A stretch of DNA of 8,647 bases from an uncultured Oscillospiraceae bacterium (GTDB lineage: Bacteria; Bacillota; Clostridia; Oscillospirales; Oscillospiraceae). The notes below the pieces were generated by a model, which worked only from the letters and a program-made list of their open reading frames with translations, was not told the DNA's origin and did not search any database. Location: NCBI GenBank assembly GCA_900758955.1, contig CAAETL010000243.1:1-8647 (forward strand), given 5' to 3'. Within the stretch, counting starts at the first letter, position 1, and every line of letters starts with the position of its first letter. Both the position numbers and the translations under genes were made by a program. Positions 1-5,967 of the stretch are shown piece after piece.

Positions 1-1
1 A

Positions 2-571
2 AAGAAAGCCATTGAGCAAAATCACCTCATTTTGGCCTTCCCCGGCCTCACATATCAGTCACCCCGCCGCTTTTCCCTGCAACTTCTCTCCTCCATTCTG
101 GGCGGGGGTATGTCCTCCCGGCTCTTCCAGGAGGTGCGGGAGAAGCAGGGGTTGTGCTACTCCATCTACAGTTACGGCGCAGGGCACGAGGACACCGGCC
201 TGTTTGCGGTTTACACCGCCCTGAACCGGGAAACGGAACGCCAGGCCCTGGAGACGATCTGTCGGGTGGTGGCGGACTTCACCCAAAACGGCCCTTCTCA
301 GGAGGAGCTGGACCGGGCGCGGGAACAGTCCAAGGCCAATGTACTCATGGGCATGGAGTCCACCCAGGCCCGTATGAGCCACATGGGCCGGTCGTTACTG
401 TTTACCGACGAAATTTTCACGCCAGAGGACATTATCGCCGCCTACGACAGCGTAACCCGGGAGGATGTGATCCAGTTGGCCCAGGAGATCTTTCAGTTCG
501 ATCAGCTCTCCCTCTCCGCCGTGGGACGGGTCGCGGCCAAGGAGGACTATGGAGCCATGCTTCCCCATTGA
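2..571 (+). CDS. M16 family (insulinase-like) peptidase, C-terminal part
   Basis: This is the last 189 residues of a protein whose start lies left of the window; the reading frame is open from base 2 to a TGA at 569-571. The segment looks like the C-terminal half of an M16 peptidase. It has a QNHLILAFPG-like entry strand, then GGGMSSRLFQEVREKQGLCY at about residues 34-53. The R and Y in REKQGLCY are seven residues apart (R46, Y53), as in the Arg/Tyr pair that helps hold substrate in the C-domain of M16 enzymes. A helical region with SQEELDRAREQ and TREDVIQLAQEIF follows. The zinc-binding HxxEH motif belongs to the N-terminal half and is out of view, so I cannot tell whether this copy is catalytic. 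Family members cleave peptides, often as cytosolic or processing peptidases. It ends before a strong hairpin terminator. Confidence 0.93.
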   Translation, partial: KKAIEQNHLILAFPGLTYQSPRRFSLQLLSSILGGGMSSRLFQEVREKQGLCYSIYSYGAGHEDTGLFAVYTALNRETERQALETICRVVADFTQNGPSQEELDRAREQSKANVLMGMESTQARMSHMGRSLLFTDEIFTPEDIIAAYDSVTREDVIQLAQEIFQFDQLSLSAVGRVAAKEDYGAMLPH

Positions 572-600
572 AATCGCCCCGCGTAACATTCTAAACTACA

Positions 601-650
601 AAAGCCCCCGATTGCCACACATCTCAGTGGCAATCGGGGACTTTTCCTTT
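601..650. terminator. Bidirectional hairpin terminator between convergent genes
   Basis: A perfect 13-bp stem (606-618 with 627-639, CCCCGATTGCCAC against its complement) encloses an 8-nt loop. One mismatch extends it to a G-C pair and an AAA/TTTT flank. On the plus strand the stem is followed by CTTTTCCTTTT, which suits termination of the M16 gene 30 bases upstream. On the minus strand it is followed by a CTTTTG run, so it can also end the lipoprotein transcript that stops at 699. Confidence 0.9.
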
Positions 651-698
651 TGTAGGTTCAGATCGCCCACGGCAAGGCGACGCTTTGGGGACCTTGGA

Positions 699-1361
699 TT
701 AGGATTCCCCTTCCTCCGTGGGATACAGGTTGGTGTCAGGAGAGAGGGCGGACAGATACAGGGCCACAATGTGGCTGCTGTCTTCATTCTCCATGAGCAT
801 CACTTGGAGCCAGGAACCGCCGTTCTGCCAGGCGTCGGCAGCGGCGCCTTCGCTGTTATAATAGTAGGTGTACGTGGCAAGGCCCTGGAACAGCGGGTCA
901 CTGGCCGCTTGCTCCTCATAGGTGAGGCGCTCCCCTTCGCCCTGTTTGCTGGTCAGGTCCTCTTTGGTGGCGTCAAAGTAAAGTCCCTGCTTGGTGCCCC
1001 AGTTGGGCGTGGTGTCCATCTCAACTTGGGTCTGGACACGAATAACCACGGCCTTCTCATTCTCATAAATCACGGTGATGGCATCCGCGCCTTGGCCATA
1101 GGACTTCTGGGTATACTGGGAGAGCATACTCACCGCCGCCCCGCCGCCGGCGGGGGTGTACTTGGGATTTTCTGCGGCGCCTTCGCCCAGACGCTCTTCC
1201 ACGTCCTTCATGGACATGCCCAGCGATACCGTAACGTCGTTTTTCCGGTTGTGCAGGCCAAGGGCGTTGGCGTCGTCTCCTCCGCTCTTGTTGCAGGCCG
1301 CCAGGCTGAGACTGATGGCCAGCGCCATCAGTAACGTAATCGGTTTTTTTAATGCGTTCAT
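699..1361 (-). CDS. Putative lipoprotein with two BamE/SmpA-like repeats (paralogue of 1739-2380)
   Basis: The protein is 220 residues. I chose the ATG at 1361 because AGAAAGGA sits just upstream and the protein then begins with a textbook lipoprotein signal: K5-K6, a hydrophobic stretch from about 8 to 20, and lipobox SLAAC with the lipidated Cys at 23. It should therefore be anchored on the outer face of the cytoplasmic membrane. The mature part starts with a polar linker, followed by VTVSLGMSMKDVEERLGEG (about 43-61). This has the layout of SmpA/BamE-like or similar small lipoprotein domains (strand, G-M, helix, L-G). A second, weaker copy appears at about 126-143 (GLYFDATKEDLTSKQGEG). The adjacent lipoprotein shares this plan. 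The function is unknown. It has its own strong promoter (1624-1651) and a leader of about 255 nt. The lipoprotein call is firm; the domain assignment is only a resemblance. Confidence 0.88.
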   Translation of the reverse strand: MNALKKPITLLMALAISLSLAACNKSGGDDANALGLHNRKNDVTVSLGMSMKDVEERLGEGAAENPKYTPAGGGAAVSMLSQYTQKSYGQGADAITVIYENEKAVVIRVQTQVEMDTTPNWGTKQGLYFDATKEDLTSKQGEGERLTYEEQAASDPLFQGLATYTYYYNSEGAAADAWQNGGSWLQVMLMENEDSSHIVALYLSALSPDTNLYPTEEGES

Positions 1362-1617
1362 AAACAATTGTCCTTTCTGTCTGATGATACTTCCGTTTGA
1401 CGTAAACAGGCGTAAACAGTTCCGCTGCCTCCTCTCATGAGATCGGAAATCGCGCAACGTCCCGCCTGTTTTGCCGGGGGCTGCCATTCAGGTATTCCCG
1501 CTCGCCTGAACTGTTATCCCCACCGGGTGAGCCCGCTGACGCCAGGACGGCGGCACTCTCCGTAAATGGCAAGCAGCGACAGCCAAAACGGCGTTCCCGT
1601 GCTACGTAACGCCATTC
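1362..1617 (-). other. Long untranslated leader of the 699-1361 lipoprotein gene
   Basis: About 255 nt separate the predicted transcription start (near 1617) from the ATG, and I see no gene in it. Short inverted repeats include a 6-bp stem almost at the 5' end (1590-1595 with 1608-1613) and a 6-bp TTCAGG/CCTGAA stem (1487-1492 with 1505-1510); both have 12-nt loops. A tandem near-identical 10-mer (CGTAAACAGG then CGTAAACAGT on the plus strand, 1401-1420) lies 40 bases before the start codon. I compared it by eye with the c-di-GMP, glycine, tetrahydrofolate, fluoride, manganese and guanidine riboswitch cores and recognised none of them. Confidence 0.5.
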
Positions 1618-1623
1618 GAATTG

Positions 1624-1651
1624 ATTATAACAGAACTTGAGAAACTGTCAA
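1624..1651 (-). promoter_or_regulatory. Sigma-A promoter for the 699-1361 lipoprotein gene
   Basis: On the minus strand the sequence reads TTGACA (1651-1646), a 16-bp spacer, then TATAAT (1629-1624): two perfect consensus hexamers. The predicted start is near 1617. Its strength suggests that this lipoprotein is transcribed separately from the upstream paralogue. Confidence 0.85.
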
Positions 1652-1656
1652 CAATA

Positions 1657-1710
1657 TGCCCAGCGGGACAGGCGGACGCCCCACTGCGACATCCGCTTCC
1701 ACGCTGGGCA
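1657..1710 (-). terminator. Long stem-loop behind the 1739-2380 lipoprotein, possible terminator
   Basis: A perfect 9-bp inverted repeat (TGCCCAGCG at 1657-1665 with CGCTGGGCA at 1702-1710) encloses a nested 5-bp pair (GCGGA 1672-1676 with TCCGC 1692-1696). It begins 29 bases after the lipoprotein stop. On the minus strand only TATTGTT follows, so the U-tract is poor. The -35 box of the next promoter begins 5 bases beyond it. It could be a weak terminator, an mRNA 3'-end stabiliser or a protein site. Confidence 0.5.
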
Positions 1711-1738
1711 CTCCGCCGGGGAAAAACTTCCAATGCGC

Positions 1739-2380
1739 TCAGGCTGCGCCAATCGCCCAGCCTTCCACGATCTTACCATGAACCCCGATCTCTACCGTGC
1801 TCGCGGTTTGATCCCATTCTGAAACCCTTCGGCCAGACGCGTCAAACTGATAGGTCAGCATAGTCCATTCGCCTTCCGCCGGCGGGGCAGAGCCCCAGTC
1901 GTCCACATAGCCGGTTGTTCCGTACTTCTCCAGAACCTCCTCTAGGGAACTTCCATAGGTGATGCCGTGGAGTATGGACCAGTTGGTGGGGCCGGACTCC
2001 TGGCCGGACCACATCAGATTGTTGTATAGCGCCTTGACCAGGCCCTCCTCATAGTAAGCCACAATCAGGTCTTTTCCACCGCCATAGGCAATGTCTGTCC
2101 TGGGCTCTGTTTCAGAATTACCTTCTTTTTCCCAGGCCTCCCCATTACGCAGCGCATCTTCAAAGTAAGCGTCATAATCTAATTCCGTCCCCTTACCTAA
2201 GAGGGCTTCCACTTCCTCCCTAGGCATGCCCAGGGTAACCACGGTTCCGGTCCGGGTGTTGATGGCCGATGCGGGGGACATGGTCTCCGCCGTGACAGGC
2301 TCTTGGGGCGACGTACAGGCCGCCAGGGACACACAGACAAGAAATGCCAACAGGAATGTGCAGATTCGTTTCATGTTCAT
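1739..2380 (-). CDS. Putative lipoprotein with two BamE/SmpA-like repeats (paralogue of 699-1361)
   Basis: The protein is 213 residues from the ATG at 2380. Met3 (2374) is an equally plausible start, because AGAAAGGA is better spaced from it. The signal peptide has K4-R5, a hydrophobic core, and lipobox SLAAC with Cys22, so an outward-facing lipid-anchored protein is expected. After a linker comes VVTLGMPREEVEALLGKG (about 47-64), then a region with YGGGKDLIVAYYEEG and a second copy of the pattern, GITYGSSLEEVLEKYG (about 139-154). A WTMLTYQFDASG strand follows. The same order of elements occurs in the neighbouring 220-residue lipoprotein, so the two are paralogues. Repeats of this kind (GM/GS, short helix, L/YG) resemble SmpA/BamE-like folds; no function follows from that. 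It lies 33 bp behind the membrane protein at 2414-2923 and is probably cotranscribed with it. Confidence 0.88.
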   Translation of the reverse strand: MNMKRICTFLLAFLVCVSLAACTSPQEPVTAETMSPASAINTRTGTVVTLGMPREEVEALLGKGTELDYDAYFEDALRNGEAWEKEGNSETEPRTDIAYGGGKDLIVAYYEEGLVKALYNNLMWSGQESGPTNWSILHGITYGSSLEEVLEKYGTTGYVDDWGSAPPAEGEWTMLTYQFDASGRRVSEWDQTASTVEIGVHGKIVEGWAIGAA

Positions 2381-2413
2381 TCATCCTTTCTGTGGGTTTT
2401 AAGTAACAACATT

Positions 2414-2923
2414 TCATGTACGGAGTAGTAACGGTTGGGTATAAGACCACTGGCCATCAATATACGAGAGCATAAACGCCAAGACAAAGCAATGCGGCTC
2501 TTCGATGAATGCCAGCAGATCCTCCGATCCCTGTTTCAGCACTTCCTGCCGAAACTCGTCTGGCAGAGGGAGGTCCACCTGGTAGAGGATGCGATATACG
2601 CTTTGATCGCCATGGGGCTCTTCTCGATGGTTAAGATACTGAAGAGACAACCCTCGATATGGCGCCAAAACCAGGTTGGCATCGCCACTTCCCTCCGACT
2701 CCCCGAGATAGTTTGTCAGCGTTTCAAAGTCCTGGTTCACAAAACCATCCATAATTGATTGGGAGACCTCCTGCATTTCCGCCTGTCTGGCATTGCGCTG
2801 CGCGGCTTCTTTCATTGCCCGGTTCGTTTCGTAGTATAACCGTGCGCATTCAAATACAGCAATGCTGATAAGGGAAACGCAGATGAGCCTGATGACAAGT
2901 CCGCCTTTCGTAACTGTTTTCAT
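2414..2923 (-). CDS. Hypothetical membrane-anchored protein, 169 residues
   Basis: I do not recognise the family. The ATG at 2923 follows GAGGTG with an 8-base spacer. The N-terminus (MKTVTKGGLVIRLICVSLISIAVFECA) has one hydrophobic segment at about residues 9-27 and no convincing lipobox, which suggests a signal anchor with the rest of the protein outside the cell. Residues 32-55 are charged and Ala/Glu-rich and likely helical. The remainder (about 56-169) is a compact mixed alpha/beta domain. SIMDGFVNQDFETLTNYLG followed by a strand-rich half faintly recalls extracytoplasmic NTF2-like domains, but this is weak. It is the first gene of a unit with the lipoprotein at 1739-2380, so the two products probably work at the same membrane surface. 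Confidence 0.8.
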   Translation of the reverse strand: MKTVTKGGLVIRLICVSLISIAVFECARLYYETNRAMKEAAQRNARQAEMQEVSQSIMDGFVNQDFETLTNYLGESEGSGDANLVLAPYRGLSLQYLNHREEPHGDQSVYRILYQVDLPLPDEFRQEVLKQGSEDLLAFIEEPHCFVLAFMLSYIDGQWSYTQPLLLRT

Positions 2924-2972
2924 AAAAAATACACCTCGTTGGATTGCCGACAGGGCGACGCTTTACCTCATA

Positions 2973-3026
2973 TCAATCCACGGGATTATAAAGTGAAATC
3001 GTACGTATGACGACTTGTTTCAACAT
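2973..3026 (-). CDS. Candidate 17-residue leader peptide
   Basis: This short ORF reads MLKQVVIRTISLYNPVD and ends with TGA. It is preceded by AGAAAGGAAGGA, a better ribosome binding site than most genes here have, with ATG three bases after the second AGGA. It lies between the promoter at 3148-3175 and the membrane-protein gene at 2923, whose start is 49 bases beyond its stop. No amino acid is strikingly enriched, so it is not a classic amino-acid attenuator. A possible second promoter (2985-3013) overlaps it, so the ORF may be accidental. Confidence 0.35.
   Translation of the reverse strand: MLKQVVIRTISLYNPVD
2985..3013 (-). promoter_or_regulatory. Possible second promoter for the 2414-2923 gene
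   Basis: On the minus strand TCGTCA (3013-3008), a 17-bp spacer and TATAAT (2990-2985) would start a transcript near 2979, about 56 bases before the ATG. The -10 box is perfect but the -35 matches only four of six positions. An 8-bp palindrome, GTACGTAC-like, lies in the spacer. Confidence 0.4.
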
Positions 3027-3040
3027 GATCCTTCCTTTCT

Positions 3041-3055
3041 GCGGGCGATGCCCGC
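3041..3055 (-). other. Small hairpin abutting the leader-peptide ribosome binding site
   Basis: GCGGGC (3041-3046) pairs perfectly with GCCCGC (3050-3055) around a 3-nt loop. On the minus strand the stem ends immediately before AGAAAGGAAGGA. No T-run follows, so it is not a terminator. It could stabilise the mRNA or affect ribosome access. Confidence 0.5.
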
Positions 3056-3147
3056 AAATTTCCAAATAGGCTGAATTGGGGAAAGGGTGGATTTTGTAAT
3101 GGACAAGAGCATTCTATTGTATCGATATTAAATTGTCCCTTATATCA

Positions 3148-3175
3148 AGTATAACAAATCATACAAATAAGTCAA
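3148..3175 (-). promoter_or_regulatory. Promoter for the 1739-2923 membrane protein/lipoprotein unit
   Basis: On the minus strand TTGACT (3175-3170), a 16-bp spacer and TATACT (3153-3148) lie in AT-rich DNA that contrasts with the GC-rich genes. Transcription would start near 3141, giving a leader of about 218 nt before the ATG at 2923. Confidence 0.75.
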
Positions 3176-3215
3176 TAAAATTGTCGAATTCTCTGTTGCA
3201 TCCACTATCCTATAT

Positions 3216-3243
3216 GAAAACGGCGCTGCTTTCGCAGCGCCGT
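3216..3243 (-). terminator. Terminator of the dnaD-like/helicase-loader/membrane-protein unit
   Basis: A perfect 10-bp stem (ACGGCGCTGC 3220-3229 with GCAGCGCCGT 3234-3243) has a 4-nt loop and is followed on the minus strand by TTTTCAT. It begins 8 bases after the stop codon of the membrane-protein gene at 3251. Confidence 0.88.
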
Positions 3244-3250
3244 CAATCCC

Positions 3251-3769
3251 TCACTCCACCCGCTTAATCATGCTCAAGGTCCCCTCCGTTGGCTTCCCCT
3301 TCTGATATTCATAGGTGACCTGATACCGCTGCTCCCCCAGCTCCACCATGTTCTGGACCAGGGCGGGACAGTCCAGGGTAACCTGTCCGTCGCCGCTCTC
3401 AATCACCAGCTTCTCCGTCAGGGGGTTGGACGAAACCACCGTGGTGACCATGGTCATGGTGCGCAGCTGGGTCTGGCCCACCAGGAAGACCAGCTGGCAA
3501 ACCAGCAGCAGGGCCAGCAGCCCGGCGAAGGGCAGCCGCACCTTCCAGTCGTAGGCTTTTCGGCCCCGAATCAGCACATATGCCAGCCAAATACAGGTTC
3601 CCGCCAAGGTAAGAAAGGGAATGACGGAAAGAACCTGGTGAATACTGTAGGAAAAGAGGGTATAGATACTGTATCGGGCCATCTCCAACTGGCAGAGATA
3701 CAGCGTCCAGAGGAGGACGCCTGCCAGCAGCAGGATACACCGGGGGTAGAGTTTTGACCTTGGTTTCAT
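3251..3769 (-). CDS. Hypothetical membrane protein with three predicted helices, 172 residues
   Basis: I do not recognise the family. The ATG at 3769 follows AAAGGAG with an 8-base spacer. Hydrophobic segments lie at about residues 9-27, 44-67 and 79-98; the basic loops KPRSK (N-terminus) and RGRKAYDWKVR between segments 2 and 3 suggest a cytoplasmic N-terminus. Residues 99-172 would then be outside, a strand-rich domain beginning QTQLRTMTMVTTVVSSNPLTEKLVIESGDGQVTLDC and ending in KRVE. It lies 41 bp behind the helicase-loader gene with no terminator between and a strong terminator after it, so it is probably the last gene of that operon. Nothing in its sequence ties it to replication; the link may be only transcriptional. 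Confidence 0.82.
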   Translation of the reverse strand: MKPRSKLYPRCILLLAGVLLWTLYLCQLEMARYSIYTLFSYSIHQVLSVIPFLTLAGTCIWLAYVLIRGRKAYDWKVRLPFAGLLALLLVCQLVFLVGQTQLRTMTMVTTVVSSNPLTEKLVIESGDGQVTLDCPALVQNMVELGEQRYQVTYEYQKGKPTEGTLSMIKRVE

Positions 3770-3810
3770 TGCATGTCTCCTTTACATCAGTTGCGAAAAC
3801 GCCGCGCCGC

Positions 3811-4818
3811 TTATCGGGGCAGCGTGGTCTTTTTCAGGCGGATATCGGATCCGAAAAAGAAAAGGGATCGGTACTCCCCCTCCAGCCGGGAGGCGATCTG
3901 GGGGGTATATCTCCGCTTTACGTCGTCCATGGACAGGTTGGAGGAGATCACTGTGGCGCGGCCGCTGGTGAGCCGGGTATTGAGCAGCTGGTAGAGGGCC
4001 GACTGCACAAAGGGCGTGGTCAGCTCGCTGCCCAGGTCGTCCAAAATCAGCAAATCGCAGCGGAGGTATTTCCGGGTGACGTCCCGGGCCTCCTGGACAT
4101 TTTCTATGTCCCGGGAAAACTTTTTTTCCTCAAACCGGGCAAAAATATTCCCCGCCGTGTCATACACCACGGAAAAGCCCCGCTGGGAGACCTCTTTGGC
4201 AATGCAGGCGGACAGAAAGGTTTTACCCAACCCGGTGCCGCCGTGAAGAAAGAGATTTTTAAACGGAAACGCGCCAAATTTCTCGGCGTAGTTCTGGCAG
4301 AGGGCGTAGACCCGCTCCATATTCTGCCGGGGAGAGCGGCCGTAGGCGGGCACCGTCTCCGTGTCATAAAAGTCCAGCCGAAACCGGGGAAAGGACTGCT
4401 CCATAAAGTCTAGACGGGAGGATAGCTCCTGAATCTGTTCCTGGGTGCACAGTTCCCGCAGGCAGGCGCACATCCGCGCCCCTCGCCAGCCGGTATCCCT
4501 ACACAAAGGGCAGAAGGGGACCTCGTCCAAGGCGTCGGCGGGGTAGCCATTCTGGGTGAGAACGTCTTTCAGCTCCCGCTGCTGGGAGAGATTTTTCTCT
4601 TTTAACAGTCGAATGGCCTCCTGGGGGTCCTCCCCCTGCCGTAGGGCGGCGGCGATGATCTGGGGAAGGGTACGGCTTAACTGCCGGTCCAGCTCCCCCG
4701 CCCGAGGAAGCTTTGTCAGCACCTCCCGCCGGAGGGCCTCCCGCTGGGCGCGGTGGGCCTTGCGCCGCTTTTCCAGGCGGGCGGTGGCCCGGGAGAGGAC
4801 GCTCTCGCTGTATGCCAT
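3811..4818 (-). CDS. DnaI/DnaC-like AAA+ helicase loader (IstB-like ATP-binding protein)
   Basis: The protein is 335 residues. It is a DnaC/DnaI-type ATPase, the class that loads the replicative helicase onto DNA during initiation or restart. Residues 1-95 are charged and helical. A Cys cluster follows, CPLC (103-106) and CAC (117-119), likely a zinc site as in the N-terminal helicase-binding domain of Bacillus DnaI. The ATPase core shows Walker A GGTGLGKT (193-200), Walker B LLILDD (256-261), a sensor ISSN (291-294) and the Arg-finger region YTPQIASRLEG with R311, all intact. IstB of insertion sequences shares this core, but the zinc region, the length and the DnaD-like neighbour favour a chromosomal loader. 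The start at 4818 follows AAAGGAGG by 8 bases and is 3 bp behind the upstream stop, so the two genes are translationally close and almost certainly cotranscribed. Confidence 0.93.
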   Translation of the reverse strand: MAYSESVLSRATARLEKRRKAHRAQREALRREVLTKLPRAGELDRQLSRTLPQIIAAALRQGEDPQEAIRLLKEKNLSQQRELKDVLTQNGYPADALDEVPFCPLCRDTGWRGARMCACLRELCTQEQIQELSSRLDFMEQSFPRFRLDFYDTETVPAYGRSPRQNMERVYALCQNYAEKFGAFPFKNLFLHGGTGLGKTFLSACIAKEVSQRGFSVVYDTAGNIFARFEEKKFSRDIENVQEARDVTRKYLRCDLLILDDLGSELTTPFVQSALYQLLNTRLTSGRATVISSNLSMDDVKRRYTPQIASRLEGEYRSLFFFGSDIRLKKTTLPR

Positions 4819-4821
4819 GGC

Positions 4822-5772
4822 CTATTCCTCCTTTCCACTGCCGGCGGCGGCCAAAAACTGATCCATCCAGTCCATCTCCTGCCGGGCCCGATCGTCCTGG
4901 GCGGGCTGGAACGCGGATTGGCCGGGGGCGGCGGGCGCCTGCCAGCCCTTCTCCTTTTCCAACACCTCTCCCTTGGTGTGCAGACCCTTCTGATGCCAGC
5001 TTTTGAGAATGGAATTCATGTAGGGCCAGTTCATGGACTGTTTTTTGAGTAGGGTCTTTTCATAGGCCAGCCGAATGGCGTCGTCAGCAAAGCCCAGATC
5101 TGACCAGGCCTCCAGATACCGCCGCTCCTCAGTGACCGGGCCCCGCCCGGTGATGCCCACCAGAGACAGAAGTCGCACAGCCCCTTCGCTCCGCCGGGCC
5201 AGCCGGGCCACATGCCCTTCGGCGGCCTCCAAGGTATCCACCCCTTGCCGGTGCCAGGAAAACGCCTCCCGCTTGATTTGGTTCAGGGTGGGTTTGCGGC
5301 CGGGACCGTATTTTTTGGCGGTTTTCTCCATGCACCAGTTGGTGAGTAGTAAAATTACTTCCGTAGGGAGACCCAGGTAATCGTAAATCGTATAGAGCGT
5401 GCGCAGGTCGGCGGAAGAGAGCACTTTTCCCAGACGCCGCTGTGTCTCCTCCACCAGCCAGGAAAAGGGGGAGCTCTTCTCCATCGCCATGGCCAGGTCC
5501 CCTGCGGAATAGTCGGGGGGGGAATCGGGTTCAGGGGGCGTATTGGCGGCGGGCGTGACCGGCTGGGCAGGGTCCACCATATCCAAGCCCAAGAGGGCGG
5601 CATAGGCGTTTTGCAGACGGTCCGGCCCCCAGTGGAGGGAGGAGGCCTCCCCACGACTGAGCAGGCAGAGGTACAGAAGGGCGGCGTCTCCATTCCCCGC
5701 GCCCAGGAGACGCTCCGCCGCCTCGCGAGGCATGCTCAATACGCCTCCCGGATATAAAAAGCCTTTTGCCAT
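4822..5772 (-). CDS. DnaD-domain replication initiation protein
   Basis: The protein is 316 residues. The N-terminal 65 or so residues (ending AYAALLGLDMV) form a helical region resembling the winged-helix part of DnaD/DnaB-type primosome proteins. A proline-rich linker runs from about 68 to 88. Two DnaD-like helical domains follow. The first is about 103-185, ending IKREAFSWHRQGVDTLEAA. The second is about 212-270, ending in the family signature NWPYMNSILKSWHQKGLHT (YxxxIxxxW). A charged tail follows. DnaD and DnaB of Bacillus remodel DNA and recruit the helicase-loader complex, and the loader gene directly downstream supports that role. Start 5772: GGAGG lies about 12 bases upstream, slightly far, but no better in-frame start is seen. 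It is the first gene of an operon with a promoter at 5816-5844. Confidence 0.92.
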   Translation of the reverse strand: MAKGFLYPGGVLSMPREAAERLLGAGNGDAALLYLCLLSRGEASSLHWGPDRLQNAYAALLGLDMVDPAQPVTPAANTPPEPDSPPDYSAGDLAMAMEKSSPFSWLVEETQRRLGKVLSSADLRTLYTIYDYLGLPTEVILLLTNWCMEKTAKKYGPGRKPTLNQIKREAFSWHRQGVDTLEAAEGHVARLARRSEGAVRLLSLVGITGRGPVTEERRYLEAWSDLGFADDAIRLAYEKTLLKKQSMNWPYMNSILKSWHQKGLHTKGEVLEKEKGWQAPAAPGQSAFQPAQDDRARQEMDWMDQFLAAAGSGKEE

Positions 5773-5792
5773 GGCACAGACCGCCTCCTCTG

Positions 5793-5806
5793 CGTTCGAT
5801 CAAACG
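5793..5806. promoter_or_regulatory. Near-palindrome between promoter and start of the dnaD-like gene
   Basis: CGTTCGATCAAACG is a 14-bp inverted repeat with one mismatched pair, centred on GATC. It lies just downstream of the predicted transcription start (about 5809) and before the ribosome binding site, a typical place for a repressor site. It does not match the GAAC-N4-GTTC LexA layout. Function is a guess. Confidence 0.3.
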
Positions 5807-5815
5807 TTCTTTTCT

Positions 5816-5844
5816 ATTTTACAGGAAAAAACCCGTTTCGTAAA
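5816..5844 (-). promoter_or_regulatory. Promoter for the dnaD-like/helicase-loader operon
   Basis: On the minus strand TTTACG (5844-5839), a 17-bp spacer containing a T-run, and TAAAAT (5821-5816) lie 44 bases before the ATG. The -35 is four of six and the -10 five of six to consensus. Confidence 0.6.
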
Positions 5845-5923
5845 CAGGGAATCCAGGGGGCCTTCTCATTGTCCGCCCGGCCGCCGGCGGATTGCCCCAT
5901 GCCCCACCCCACCGTGAGGGTGC

Positions 5924-5952
5924 AAAAAAGCAGCGGACAATCTGCCCGCCGC
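5924..5952 (-). terminator. Terminator of the tautomerase-like gene
   Basis: A 9-bp stem with two G-T wobbles (5930-5938 with 5944-5952), a 5-nt loop and a six-base T-run on the minus strand (5929-5924) form a standard intrinsic terminator 15 bases after the stop codon at 5968. Confidence 0.85.
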
Positions 5953-5967
5953 CTTTGATCCCCTCTC

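Noticed and set aside
549..1334. Long plus-strand open frame opposite the first lipoprotein gene
   Set aside because: Its product has no recognisable pattern, whereas the opposite strand encodes a clean lipoprotein with signal peptide and ribosome binding site. It is a shadow typical of GC-rich DNA.
1358..1438. 26-codon minus-strand ORF whose TGA overlaps the lipoprotein ATG (ATGA)
   Set aside because: There is no ribosome binding site before its ATG, and AGGAGG lies inside it. The overlap is easily accidental.
3811..4818. IstB transposition helper of an insertion sequence
   Set aside because: The ATPase core is shared, but there is no transposase or terminal inverted repeat nearby, the protein has a DnaI-like zinc region and is longer than IstB, and a DnaD-domain gene is directly upstream.
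5793..5806. LexA/SOS box before the dnaD-like gene
   Set aside because: The half-sites are in the wrong order for GAAC-N4-GTTC; only a GATC-centred near-palindrome remains.
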